Shown one piece after another: positions 54,675 to 62,506 of a DNA stretch of 64,000 bases. This stretch comes from Sulfurimicrobium sp963779055 (GTDB taxonomy: Bacteria; Pseudomonadota; Gammaproteobacteria; Burkholderiales; Sulfuricellaceae). The notes beneath the pieces are model-generated. The model saw nothing but the letters and a program-made list of their open reading frames with translations, did not search any database and was not told the DNA's origin. Numbering within the stretch: the stretch's first letter is position 1; each line of letters begins with the position of its first letter. The stretch spans positions 496,001 through 560,000 of the forward strand of contig CAVZWN010000005.1 in assembly GCA_963779055.1 (NCBI GenBank). The letters are read 5' to 3'. The translations under genes were made by a program, and so were the position numbers.

Positions 54675-54797
54675 AGCGGATACGGAAATGCCGCGGGGTG
54701 ACGGTTAAGCCATAATGGCCTTTACGCCATTCCAGCGGCATTTCCATTGTTTCAACCTGTGGCATGCGGGGACGCTTGCCGAACAATGGAAAAATAA

Positions 54798-56747
54798 ATG
54801 AACACCCCTTTCAAGCTTAGCCTGATTTCTCTCGCCATTCTGGCACCTGCGGCATCTGCCGAGGAAATTCCGCTTTACCAGGGTAATGAAATCATCGTTA
54901 CCGCCACGCGCTTTGCCACGCCAGACGTGGCTGCTCCCTACGCATCGGAAGTGCATACCCGGGACATGATCGAGCAATCCGGCGCACCGGACCTGTTCGA
55001 CTATCTGTCCAAGCATACTTCTGTGAACATTTTGCCAAGTTATGGAAATCCCTACACACCTAAGATGGATATTCGCGGCTACGGGATTGGTGACGGATAT
55101 CAGAATATTGTTGTAACCCTGGATGGCCGCCGTCTCAACAACATCGATGGCGTTCCCCAACTGACCGGCGCAATCCCGCTTGCCGACATCGAACGCATCG
55201 AAATCACCAGGGGCAGCGGATCGGTCATGTTTGGGGATGGCGCCACCGCCGGCTCCATCCAGATTTACACCCGCCCCCACAAGGGTGTCTCCCTGCAGGC
55301 CTCCACCGGAAATGACGGCGCACTGGACGGCACGGTATCAGCAGGCGCAGCAAGCAAACACTTCAGCGTCTCCGCCACCGCAGCTTACGCCAGCCGGGAT
55401 GGCCACAGCTCGGCGGACAAGACAGGCTACAGGGATGAGTCCAGCAACCAGACCTTGCGCGGCACGCTGGAAGCGCGGCCATCTGACGCCCTGAAACTTT
55501 ACCTGGATGGCGCCAGCACGCGCATCGACCTACGTTATCCGGCCAATCTGACGCTTGCACAGTTCAATGCCGACCCTGCTCAGAGCGCGGGTAAAACCTA
55601 TACGCATCAGCAGCTCGAATCGGACCTGTGGCGATTGGGAGGAGAATTTGAACTGGGCAGCGATTTGAAACTGATCGCCAGCCACAGTCAGGAAGACAAG
55701 CTGTCCAGGTATTTGCCTTCAAACTGGACGTCTCATTACGACTATTTATCCGATGATCTGGCCGTACACTATCAGGGGCAGGCACTGGATGTAACAGCGG
55801 GCGTGCAAGTCTTCGACGGCACCCGCATCAGCTCGGACAATCACACCAGCAAGAAAAATACCGGCTGGTATGTGCAAGGCCAGTACCGGCTTGAGCAGTA
55901 CACCCTGTCCGCCGGGGCGCGAACCGAGAAAGCCGAATATGCCTACAGCCCCAGCGCGGGGAACAGGCTGCAAGCCGATCATTCTCTCGATGCATGGGAT
56001 ATCGGCATTAACCGCCGGTTTGACGACCGCCTGTCCGTTTTTGCCAATTACAACCAGGCCTTCCAGCTGCCAGATATCGACAGGTTTTTCACGAGTTTCG
56101 ACCAGTATGGAACCTATATCGGGCCCCAGTTTAACGGGTTCATTTCCCCTGCCGAATCGAGAACGCTGAACCTTGGGATGAATCACGTCACACAGGCCAA
56201 CCGGCTCAAGCTCACGGTGTTCCGTACCCGCCTTGACAATGAAATCTACTACTTCAGCACGGGTCCATGGTCAGGAGCAAACACCAACCTCGACAAATCC
56301 CATAAATACGGCCTGGAACTACAGAACAGTCATCGCTTCAGCACGCAGCTCACGACTACGCTCAACTATACCTATACGCGCGCCATCATTGATAGCGAAA
56401 ACGAGGGGGGAGGCGCCTACAACGGCAAGGACCTGCCGGGCGTCCCGCGTCACGGCGCCAATCTGGGAATAGCCTATGCGCTCAGCGAAAGATCCAGCTT
56501 GAATCTTGCACATGCCTGGCGCAGCTCGGCATATGCGGCAAATGACTTTGCCAATAATTTTTCCCAGAAGCAAGCCCCTTACCAGTCCACCGATATGGCC
56601 TATCGCTACAAGCTGAAGAATGTTGAGTATTTTGCAGCCGTGGACAACATCTTCGAGCACAAGAACGGCATGTGGGTCAGCGATAATGTGATCTACCCGG
56701 TAAACTTTACCCGTAACTGGCGCATCGGGTTCAAGGCAAATTTCTGA
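54798..56747 (+). CDS. btuB: BtuB-like TonB-dependent outer-membrane receptor
   Basis: The 649-residue protein has a signal peptide (FKLSLISLAILAPAASAEE), a TonB box (GNEIIVTATRF), a plug domain (HTRDMIEQSGAPDLFDYLSK; GRRLNNIDGVPQLTGAIPLA, VMFGDGATAGSIQIYTR) and a 22-strand barrel ending in WRIGFKANF with terminal Phe. The upstream B12 riboswitch and downstream cobO/cobQ mark it as a corrinoid receptor rather than a siderophore one. A strong RBS is absent (GGAAAA). Confidence 0.9.
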   Translation: MNTPFKLSLISLAILAPAASAEEIPLYQGNEIIVTATRFATPDVAAPYASEVHTRDMIEQSGAPDLFDYLSKHTSVNILPSYGNPYTPKMDIRGYGIGDGYQNIVVTLDGRRLNNIDGVPQLTGAIPLADIERIEITRGSGSVMFGDGATAGSIQIYTRPHKGVSLQASTGNDGALDGTVSAGAASKHFSVSATAAYASRDGHSSADKTGYRDESSNQTLRGTLEARPSDALKLYLDGASTRIDLRYPANLTLAQFNADPAQSAGKTYTHQQLESDLWRLGGEFELGSDLKLIASHSQEDKLSRYLPSNWTSHYDYLSDDLAVHYQGQALDVTAGVQVFDGTRISSDNHTSKKNTGWYVQGQYRLEQYTLSAGARTEKAEYAYSPSAGNRLQADHSLDAWDIGINRRFDDRLSVFANYNQAFQLPDIDRFFTSFDQYGTYIGPQFNGFISPAESRTLNLGMNHVTQANRLKLTVFRTRLDNEIYYFSTGPWSGANTNLDKSHKYGLELQNSHRFSTQLTTTLNYTYTRAIIDSENEGGGAYNGKDLPGVPRHGANLGIAYALSERSSLNLAHAWRSSAYAANDFANNFSQKQAPYQSTDMAYRYKLKNVEYFAAVDNIFEHKNGMWVSDNVIYPVNFTRNWRIGFKANF

Positions 56748-56816
56748 ATGTCGCTAATGGCTTGCCGCCCCTCCCGTGCGGGGTGCGGCGCCATACTCAA
56801 ACTGAAGGAGCCCGTT

Positions 56817-56900
56817 ATGTTATCTCTGGCCACCGTGACACAAGGCGCCATCGCAAGCTTGCGCGGCTCTGCGCAGCGCAACGTGCAGGTTAACCCATGA
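56817..56900 (+). CDS. 27-residue leader-like ORF coupled to cobO
   Basis: ATG 56817 has AAGGAG five bases upstream; the ORF (MLSLATVTQGAIASLRGSAQ plus seven residues) ends in a TGA overlapping the cobO ATG (ATGA). A GC-rich hairpin (GCCGC at 56764-56768 with GCGGC at 56785-56789) precedes it. It may be a real micro-protein or, more likely, a leader that couples translation into cobO, whose own start has no strong SD. Confidence 0.5.
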   Translation: MLSLATVTQGAIASLRGSAQRNVQVNP

Positions 56901-57499
56901 GCAATGACATCAATGATCGCCACAAAGCCCGCATGGCGCACAAAAAATCCCTGATCGACACGAACATCGCACGCGCCACTGAAGCGCGCGGCCTCCTGAT
57001 CGTGCTTACCGGCAACGGCAAGGGCAAGAGCTCCTCCGCCTTCGGCATGGTGGCGCGCGCCCTGGGGCATGGCATGAAAGCCGGCGTGGCGCAGTTCATC
57101 AAGAGCCGTACCGATACCGGCGAGGAGGCTTTCTTCAGCCGCCAGCCCGGCGTGGAATGGCATGTGCTCGGCGATGGCTTCACCTGGGACACCCAAGACC
57201 GCGAGGGCGATATCGCCACCGCCCGGCGTGGCTGGCAGATTGCCGAGCGGATGCTCACCGATCCGTCATTCGATCTGGTGGTACTGGACGAACTCACCTA
57301 TCTGCTGAGCTACGGCTATCTTGATCAGGATGTCGTGCTGGATGCCATCGCCGCGCGTCCGCCCATGCAGCATGTCGTCGTCACTGGGCGCGGCGCTTCG
57401 CCGGAACTGATCGAACTGGCCGATACCGTATCTGAAATTGCCGACCGGAAACACGCTTATCGCGCTGGCGTCATGGCGCAGAAGGGGGTGGATTTATGA
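56897..57499 (+). CDS. cobO: Cob(I)yrinic acid a,c-diamide adenosyltransferase CobO/BtuR
   Basis: Adenosylates the corrinoid cobalt. The 200-residue protein has the P-loop GLLIVLTGNGKGKSSSAFGM (about residue 40), HVLGDGFTWDTQDREGD and DLVVLDELTYLLSYGYLD and VVVTGRGASPELIELADTV, all BtuR-type signatures. It is co-transcribed with btuB, consistent with corrinoid salvage and adenosylation under B12 control. Confidence 0.95.
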   Translation: MSNDINDRHKARMAHKKSLIDTNIARATEARGLLIVLTGNGKGKSSSAFGMVARALGHGMKAGVAQFIKSRTDTGEEAFFSRQPGVEWHVLGDGFTWDTQDREGDIATARRGWQIAERMLTDPSFDLVVLDELTYLLSYGYLDQDVVLDAIAARPPMQHVVVTGRGASPELIELADTVSEIADRKHAYRAGVMAQKGVDL

Positions 57500-57603
57500 T
57501 CGGAACATGCGTGATTTTTTCCCTTACTACACTGTAAAAGACTATCACGGCGATACTTCCAAGCCGCCAAACTGGCGATCTTCTACCGGGGTTTTCCGGG
57601 AAA

Positions 57604-57622
57604 GGGGGCTAGATGAGCCCCC
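57604..57622 (+). other. GC-rich hairpin between cobO and cobQ
   Basis: GGGGGCT (57604-57610) pairs perfectly with AGCCCCC (57616-57622) around the loop AGATG. No U-tract follows (TGATAAATAG), so it is more likely an mRNA stability or attenuation element than an intrinsic terminator. The 149-base gap holds no convincing gene. Confidence 0.4.
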
Positions 57623-57648
57623 CTGATAAATAGATTGAAAAAGCGACC

Positions 57649-59100
57649 ATGAATGCAAAAACACTGATGATTCAGGGCTGCACTTCGGATGCCGGCAAGA
57701 GCGCGCTGGTGACGGGCATCTGCCGGGTGCTGGCCCGGCGCGGTTGTAAAGTTGCACCGTTCAAGCCACAGAATATGGCGCTCAACAGTGCTGTGACCGT
57801 CGATGGCGGTGAGATCGGACGTGCCCAGGCGGTGCAGGCAGAGGCCTGCGGGCTCCTGCCGCATAGCGACATGAATCCTGTACTGCTCAAACCCAACAGC
57901 GATATCGGGGCGCAGGTCATCGTCCAGGGCCGCGCTGTCGGCAATCTGGACGCGAGCGACTACCATGGCCACAAACCCAGCCTGCTGGGCAAGGTACTGG
58001 AATCTTTCGAACGCCTGCGGCAAGCTTATGATTTTGTCGTAGTGGAAGGCGCAGGCAGCCCGGCAGAAATCAACCTGCGCGACCGTGATATTGCCAACAT
58101 GGGCTTTGCCGAGGCCGCCGATTGCCCGGTGGTGCTGATTGCCGATATCGACCGCGGCGGCGTTTTCGCCCACCTGGTAGGCACGCTGGAATTGCTTTCC
58201 GAATCCGAGCAGGCACGGATCAAAGGCTTCGTCATCAACCGTTTTCGAGGCGACATCCGTCTGCTGCAGAACGGTCTGGACTGGCTGGAGGCGCGCACCG
58301 GCAAGCCGGTACTGGGCGTACTGCCCTATCTTCACGATTTGCACCTCGAGGCCGAGGATGCCTTACCCAGGCCTGTGATTCAGCCTTCCGGCAACAAATT
58401 CCGTGTAATCGTGCCCCGTCTTCCGCGCATCAGCAATCACACCGATTTCGATCCCCTGCGCCTGCATCCTGACGTAGACATGAAATTCATCGGCATGGAC
58501 GAAGCCATCCCCGACGCCGACCTGATCATCCTGCCGGGCAGCAAGAACGTCCGCGCCGATCTGGAATGGCTGCGCACCAATGGCTTCGCAACGGCGCTGC
58601 TTCGTCACCTGCGTTATGGCGGCAAAGTGATCGGCATCTGCGGCGGATTTCAGATGCTGGGGCGGCAAATCCATGACCCCCTTGGCCTGGAGTCTGAACC
58701 AGGTGTAAGCGCTGGTCTTGGTTTGCTGGAAATGGAAACCGAGCTGAAGAAGGATAAGCAATTACGGATTGTGAGTGGCCGACTGGCAATTGCAGAAGTA
58801 GCAGTGAAAGGTTACGAAATTCATGCCGGGGTAAGTACCGGTCCCGCTCTTGCCCGGCCGGCAACGAGACTGGAAGAAGGAAACGACGGCGCAATTTCAG
58901 CCGATAATCAGATCCTTGGCACCTATGTGCATGGCCTGTTCGACAGCGGGGAGGCATGTGATGCGCTGCTCCGCTGGTCAGGACTGACAGCGCCATCGTT
59001 GCTGGACTACCAATCCCTGCGGGTAGCGGGGATTGAACGCATGGCAAATGCAGTGGAAGCTCATCTGAACTGGCCCCAGCTCGAACAGGCTTTTTCATGA
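57649..59100 (+). CDS. cobQ: Cobyric acid synthase CobQ/CbiP
   Basis: Amidates adenosylcobyrinate diamide at positions b, d, e and g. The 483-residue protein has a dethiobiotin-synthetase-like domain (MIQGCTSDAGKSALVTGICR, PFKPQNMALNS), and a glutamine amidotransferase domain with nucleophile GICGGFQMLG and the conserved YEIHAG. Full length. With cobO upstream it suggests corrinoid salvage, as no corrin-ring genes are in the window. Confidence 0.95.
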   Translation: MNAKTLMIQGCTSDAGKSALVTGICRVLARRGCKVAPFKPQNMALNSAVTVDGGEIGRAQAVQAEACGLLPHSDMNPVLLKPNSDIGAQVIVQGRAVGNLDASDYHGHKPSLLGKVLESFERLRQAYDFVVVEGAGSPAEINLRDRDIANMGFAEAADCPVVLIADIDRGGVFAHLVGTLELLSESEQARIKGFVINRFRGDIRLLQNGLDWLEARTGKPVLGVLPYLHDLHLEAEDALPRPVIQPSGNKFRVIVPRLPRISNHTDFDPLRLHPDVDMKFIGMDEAIPDADLIILPGSKNVRADLEWLRTNGFATALLRHLRYGGKVIGICGGFQMLGRQIHDPLGLESEPGVSAGLGLLEMETELKKDKQLRIVSGRLAIAEVAVKGYEIHAGVSTGPALARPATRLEEGNDGAISADNQILGTYVHGLFDSGEACDALLRWSGLTAPSLLDYQSLRVAGIERMANAVEAHLNWPQLEQAFS

Positions 59101-59156
59101 TCGGGTTACAAGCCGATAAAATCTGTCAAAACACTTTTAGAACGTGGCCTTACCAG

Positions 59157-59186
59157 TTGACCTAGCTGGATTTTTCAAATTATAGT
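59157..59186 (+). promoter_or_regulatory. Strong sigma-70 promoter giving an apparently leaderless zapB-like mRNA
   Basis: TTGACC (59157-59162), 18-base spacer, TATAGT (59181-59186). The ATG of the zapB-like gene begins at 59193, about the expected transcription start, leaving no room for an SD. Confidence 0.7.
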
Positions 59187-59192
59187 GTGCGC

Positions 59193-59393
59193 ATGCAAGC
59201 GGAACTGAAATCACTGGAAGAGAAAGTCGCGCAAATCGCACGAATGTGTCAGCAGTTGCGCGCCGAAAACATGCATCTGCGCCAGCAACTGGCGACCGCC
59301 CAGAACCAGAGCAAACTGCTGGGCGACAAGATCACTGGCGCGCAAAGCCGCCTTGAAGCCCTGATGGAACAGATTCCGGAGTCCGCCGAATGA
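59193..59393 (+). CDS. ZapB-like coiled-coil cell-division protein
   Basis: A 66-residue coiled coil (LKSLEEKVAQIARMCQQLRA, LRQQLATAQNQSKLLGDKIT) typical of the small ZapB-like family (TIGR02449) found directly upstream of zapA. It probably links FtsZ-ring proteins with ZapA. ATG 59193 is taken as start; an in-frame GTG at 59187 overlaps the promoter's -10 region. Its stop overlaps the zapA ATG. Confidence 0.8.
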   Translation: MQAELKSLEEKVAQIARMCQQLRAENMHLRQQLATAQNQSKLLGDKITGAQSRLEALMEQIPESAE

Positions 59394-59698
59394 GCGAAAT
59401 AAAGGGCCTGGATGTCGCCATCATGGGACGGGAGTTTCGTGTTGCCTGCCCAGAAGACGAGCAGGATGCATTGCTTCAGTCAGTGGATTATCTCGACCGG
59501 AAAATGCGCGAGATCCGTGACAGCGGCAAAGTCATCGGGGTGGAACGTATCGCCATCATGGCCGCCCTGAACATCACGCATGAACTGCTGAATACCCACA
59601 TCGCCGGTTCTTTTGACATCGGCGAGTTCAAGAGTAGAATGAGTTCCATGCAGGCTCAAATCGAGCAGGCAATGACGGAGCAGGATGAACTGTTTTAG
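59390..59698 (+). CDS. zapA: Cell division protein ZapA
   Basis: FtsZ-ring cross-linker. The 102-residue protein has the ZapA N-terminal domain (IKGLDVAIMGREFRVACPED, ALLQSVDYLDRKMREIRDSG) and a C-terminal coiled coil (EFKSRMSSMQAQIEQAMTEQ). Upstream zapB-like and downstream 6S RNA/ygfA is the standard beta/gammaproteobacterial order. Confidence 0.95.
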   Translation: MSEIKGLDVAIMGREFRVACPEDEQDALLQSVDYLDRKMREIRDSGKVIGVERIAIMAALNITHELLNTHIAGSFDIGEFKSRMSSMQAQIEQAMTEQDELF

Positions 59699-59741
59699 CA
59701 GGTTGCGAGCAAGATCTTTTTTCGCAGCCAGCTTACCGAGT

Positions 59742-59918
59742 TGTCCCCTGCGGTGTTCGTCTAGGCTAGATATTCTTTGAACCAATATATAAAGTTTGGT
59801 TGTAGCTATTAAGTTTGCTGTTGTGCGCATCCCTTGCGGATGTGCCTGATGCGATCTGGCCGCGACCCTCTTGGACCTCAGGTTCAAGATGATAGCCTGA
59901 CGGCATGCGCGGGGGGCA
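59742..59918 (+). ncRNA. ssrS: 6S RNA
   Basis: About 177 bases between zapA and the 5-FTHF cyclo-ligase gene, the conserved 6S position. The 5' arm (CCCCTGCGGTGTTCGTCTAG, TTTGAACC) pairs with the 3' arm (GGTTCAA, TAGCCTGACGGCATGCGCGG), leaving a large central open region, as in 6S RNA that mimics an open promoter and binds sigma-70 RNA polymerase. Ends are approximate. Confidence 0.88.
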
Positions 59919-59958
59919 CTTACCCCCTAACCTGTTATCGTTCTTCCTTCTTTACACC

Positions 59959-60555
59959 TTGAACAAGTCCCAACTGCGACGCCATCTGCGCCAATTGCGC
60001 AACCAGCTTTCGCCTCACCAGCGACGAGCCGCGGCCAATGGCCTGTTGCGGACAGCACTGCGCGAGCGCTTGCTGCTGCGGTTTGACCGCATCGGATTTT
60101 ACCTGCCCTTCGAAGGAGAGATGGACCTCGTCCCCCTGCTCAACCAGGCCCTGCGTTTGGGAAAATCCTGCTACCTTCCCGTAGTGCCGCGCCGTTTCCA
60201 GAAACATCTCTACTTCACGCGGATCACTTCCCGCCCAAGCTGGTATCTCAACCGCTTCGGCATACATGAACACTGGTCACCCCGGCCAGTGCGCGCGAGC
60301 AAGCTGGACCTGCTGTTCATGCCACTGGTGGGATTCGATGAAGAAGGATTCCGGCTGGGCATGGGCGGCGGCTTCTACGACACCAGCCTGGCATTTCTCG
60401 GTCGCCGGAAAACCTGGCGCAAACCCTACCTGGTTGGAATTGGCTACGAATGCCAGAAAGTAAAACAAGTGCCGCGCGACCCGTGGGATATGCCAATCGA
60501 TGCGGCACTCACGGAACACCGATTCTACCGCTTTCCACAATCCGGCAAGACCTGA
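59959..60555 (+). CDS. 5-formyltetrahydrofolate cyclo-ligase (YgfA)
   Basis: Converts 5-formyl-THF to 5,10-methenyl-THF. The 198-residue protein starts at TTG 59959 (NKSQLRRHLRQLRNQLSP) and has IGFYLPFEGEMDLVPLL, RASKLDLLFMPLVGFDEEGF and RLGMGGGFYDTSLAFLGRRK, the Mg-ATP and folate motifs. A longer reading from 59905 would overlap the 6S RNA and encodes non-family residues. It is downstream of 6S RNA, as in E. coli. Confidence 0.92.
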   Translation: MNKSQLRRHLRQLRNQLSPHQRRAAANGLLRTALRERLLLRFDRIGFYLPFEGEMDLVPLLNQALRLGKSCYLPVVPRRFQKHLYFTRITSRPSWYLNRFGIHEHWSPRPVRASKLDLLFMPLVGFDEEGFRLGMGGGFYDTSLAFLGRRKTWRKPYLVGIGYECQKVKQVPRDPWDMPIDAALTEHRFYRFPQSGKT

Positions 60556-60579
60556 CCCCGTTTTTCTACCACAACGCGC

Positions 60580-61140
60580 CTTGACGCCGTCGGCGTTGCC
60601 GCGTCCGCCGCTGGCGGCCAGGGTGACGCCGAAGCCAGAGGTGCCGACGCTGATGCCGATGCTGGCGCTGCTGTTTTTGTTGGCGCTGTGCTGTTCGGCG
60701 GTGTGTTTCTGGCGGCCAGGAGTCTGATTTCGTCTTCGGCGTTGAGGGTGAGGTTGTTGCCTGCCTTGAGGGTGCTGCCCTGGACGGTGAGGTCGCTGTC
60801 TTTGCCTGCGCCGCTGGCCGTGATGTTGACGTTGCCGCCTGCGGCGATGTTTGAGCCGCGTGCGCTGTCGCTGGTTTGCACCGTATTGCTCCTGGCTCTG
60901 GCTGCCGCTGATGCTGATGCTGAGGTTGATGCCGCCCGCCTGTTCGGCGGCGCTGGCGTCGCGGCTGCCGGTCACTTCGCCTTTGTCGTTGGTGACGGGC
61001 ATTTGCTTGGGTTTGCCGTCGATGGTGCTGCCCTGCCCTGCCTGGATGGTGTCGTAGGCGTTCTTTCCAGCCAGGGCGGCGCTGCCGGCGGCGAGGGCCT
61101 GCATGCGGCTGTCAGGAAGATACCGAAGCTCTTTGGACAT
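60580..61140 (-). pseudogene. Decayed fragment of a filamentous-haemagglutinin-like gene
   Basis: Read leftward from 61140 the sequence gives MSKELRYLPDSRMQALAAGS, EQAGGINLSISISGSQSQEQ, then shifts frame near 60887 to SDSARGSNIAAGGNVNITAS and LTLNAEDEIRLLAARNT, and shifts back near 60705 to AEQHSANKNSSASIGISVGT, ending at GGRGNADG about 60585. These are haemagglutinin-repeat sequences of the FhaB/CdiA family. Two frameshifts and truncation at both ends make it a relic. The reading that continues into the ygfA antisense is chance. Confidence 0.8.
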
Positions 61141-61152
61141 TGCCATTTCCAT

Positions 61153-61713
61153 TCAATAGCAACGTTGAAACGGTAGGCTGTTCAATGGCGCAGGCGTGGT
61201 GGTGATTTTTCCTTCGGCGTCAATCACGAACTTGCGCACTTCAACGCCTTGACAAACGCCGCCGCGAAATTTCATGAAGGTGTCGTAATCCTGGCCTGCT
61301 TCTGGGGTGAACATCGTGTATATGGGGCCACAGCGCTCCCATGTGCCGCTGGCGTTTTGTGCTTGCCAATACATTCTAACGGTCAAGGGTTTGTCCGCTG
61401 GAATGGCATATTCATGGTACGAAAAAGGCATGTCGTCGGTGCGGGGCATGCCCAGTGTCTTGTTGCGCGACAGAAAAGAAAATCCCCCCGCAGCGGCGTG
61501 AATGACCTGATGTTCATTACCGTCGCAGACATCGCCCAGATACAGATAGGCCGATGGGCCATGAAAGACGCGAATTCGGGCTTGTGGTTCTGAGCTGGAT
61601 ATTGGCGGTGCTTGCTCAGTATTGGCGCAGCCGGAAAGCATGCCGCTTATCAGCAAACAGACAATAGAATAAGGCCGGCCGGCATCTACTAATATGGCCG
61701 CTACTTTTATCAT
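61153..61713 (-). CDS. Lipoprotein, third in the haemagglutinin-linked cluster
   Basis: A 186-residue product with lipoprotein signal (YSIVCLLISGMLSGCANTEQ; lipobox LSGC) and a beta-rich exported domain with four cysteines (GDVCDGNEHQVIH, ERCGPIYTMF, GGVCQGVEVR, FQRCY). ATG 61713 overlaps the previous stop (ATGA). A longer reading to 61938 is rejected since it adds an unrelated start. Family not recognised. Contains paired cysteines that could form disulfides in the periplasm. Confidence 0.75.
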   Translation of the reverse strand: MIKVAAILVDAGRPYSIVCLLISGMLSGCANTEQAPPISSSEPQARIRVFHGPSAYLYLGDVCDGNEHQVIHAAAGGFSFLSRNKTLGMPRTDDMPFSYHEYAIPADKPLTVRMYWQAQNASGTWERCGPIYTMFTPEAGQDYDTFMKFRGGVCQGVEVRKFVIDAEGKITTTPAPLNSLPFQRCY

Positions 61714-61991
61714 CGGCACAGGTAGGGGCTTTCGCTTTCCAGTTCCTTGCCCGTTTCCAGCGAAAGGATCGTAACCGCCGCCTTGGGATGCGCCGCGCAG
61801 ATTCCGTTTCTGGCCGTATAGATATGCTGCCCCTGCACGTAGAAAGTGGTGTTGATGGGTTTTCCCTGCGCATCCACAGCCGTCACGGTGTAATTGCCCG
61901 AGGTGGTTGCGCATCCGCCAAGCAGCAACACGCTGCACATCAGCAGCTGGATGGAACTCTCAAGGTTTGCTTGCTTCGTCATGGCCGGCAC
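61710..61991 (-). CDS. Lipoprotein, second in the haemagglutinin-linked cluster
   Basis: A 93-residue product with lipoprotein signal (IQLLMCSVLLLGGCATTSG; lipobox LGGC) and a short beta domain (YTVTAVDAQGKPINTTFYVQ) with cysteines at GICAAH and PYLCR, suggesting one disulfide. ATG 61991 or 61982 is the start; both overlap the preceding stop at 61979. Family not recognised. Confidence 0.75.
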   Translation of the reverse strand: MPAMTKQANLESSIQLLMCSVLLLGGCATTSGNYTVTAVDAQGKPINTTFYVQGQHIYTARNGICAAHPKAAVTILSLETGKELESESPYLCR

Positions 61992-62506
61992 TCCGGGGGA
62001 GGGTTGTTGTAGTCCTTCTTGGTGTCATCGCAGGCTGCGGGGACAAAGGCATGCTTGCGGCAGTACTCGCGATCAGTCTTGAGCTTGCAAGACCAGCTGT
62101 TCAAACGGCGCTCGACGCTGCGATCGGGAATTACTGCTCCAGGCTGGCAGGCGGGGAGATGTTTGTAGTTGTATACCGTGCAGTAATCCGAGAACGTGCC
62201 CTTCCTCCAATACATGTAACCGGAGTTTTCCATACAAGCGTGGGTCAAGAGGCCATGATTTAACATGTCATCGCTATTCTTGATTCCCAGAGACTTTTCA
62301 TAGATGAAACGATCAGTCTGCGTCGAGGGACTCCCGCACTCAAGTAGCGCCTTCTTGATGTCGAGTCGCGTAGCGCCATCTTTCGTCCATGATTCCTCAG
62401 GCAGTCGTGCTGGCTCACCCATATGCAGATTCCTAGCAACGTATTCACCGCAACTAGCCAGCAACACGCAGGCCAGAGTTATAGCTAAGCGGACTGTGAA
62501 ATTCAT
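61979..62506 (-). CDS. Lipoprotein, first in the haemagglutinin-linked cluster (candidate immunity protein)
   Basis: A 175-residue product with lipoprotein signal (MNFTVRLAITLACVLLASCG; lipobox LASC) and a periplasmic domain rich in cysteines (LLECGSPSTQ, ACMENSGYMYWRKG, YCTVYNYKHLPACQPG, WSCKLKTDREYCRKHAFVPA, ACDDTKKD, ECRP). ATG 62506 overlaps the stop of the upstream haemagglutinin C-terminal gene (ATGA), so they are translationally coupled. The position directly after the effector end is that expected of an immunity protein; no family was recognised. Confidence 0.75.
   Translation of the reverse strand: MNFTVRLAITLACVLLASCGEYVARNLHMGEPARLPEESWTKDGATRLDIKKALLECGSPSTQTDRFIYEKSLGIKNSDDMLNHGLLTHACMENSGYMYWRKGTFSDYCTVYNYKHLPACQPGAVIPDRSVERRLNSWSCKLKTDREYCRKHAFVPAACDDTKKDYNNPPPECRP

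Noticed and set aside
57438..57626. Small open frame spanning the cobO end and the cobO-cobQ gap (also a 39-codon version from 57507)
   Set aside because: No SD, overlaps the hairpin at 57604-57622, and the peptide has no recognisable features.
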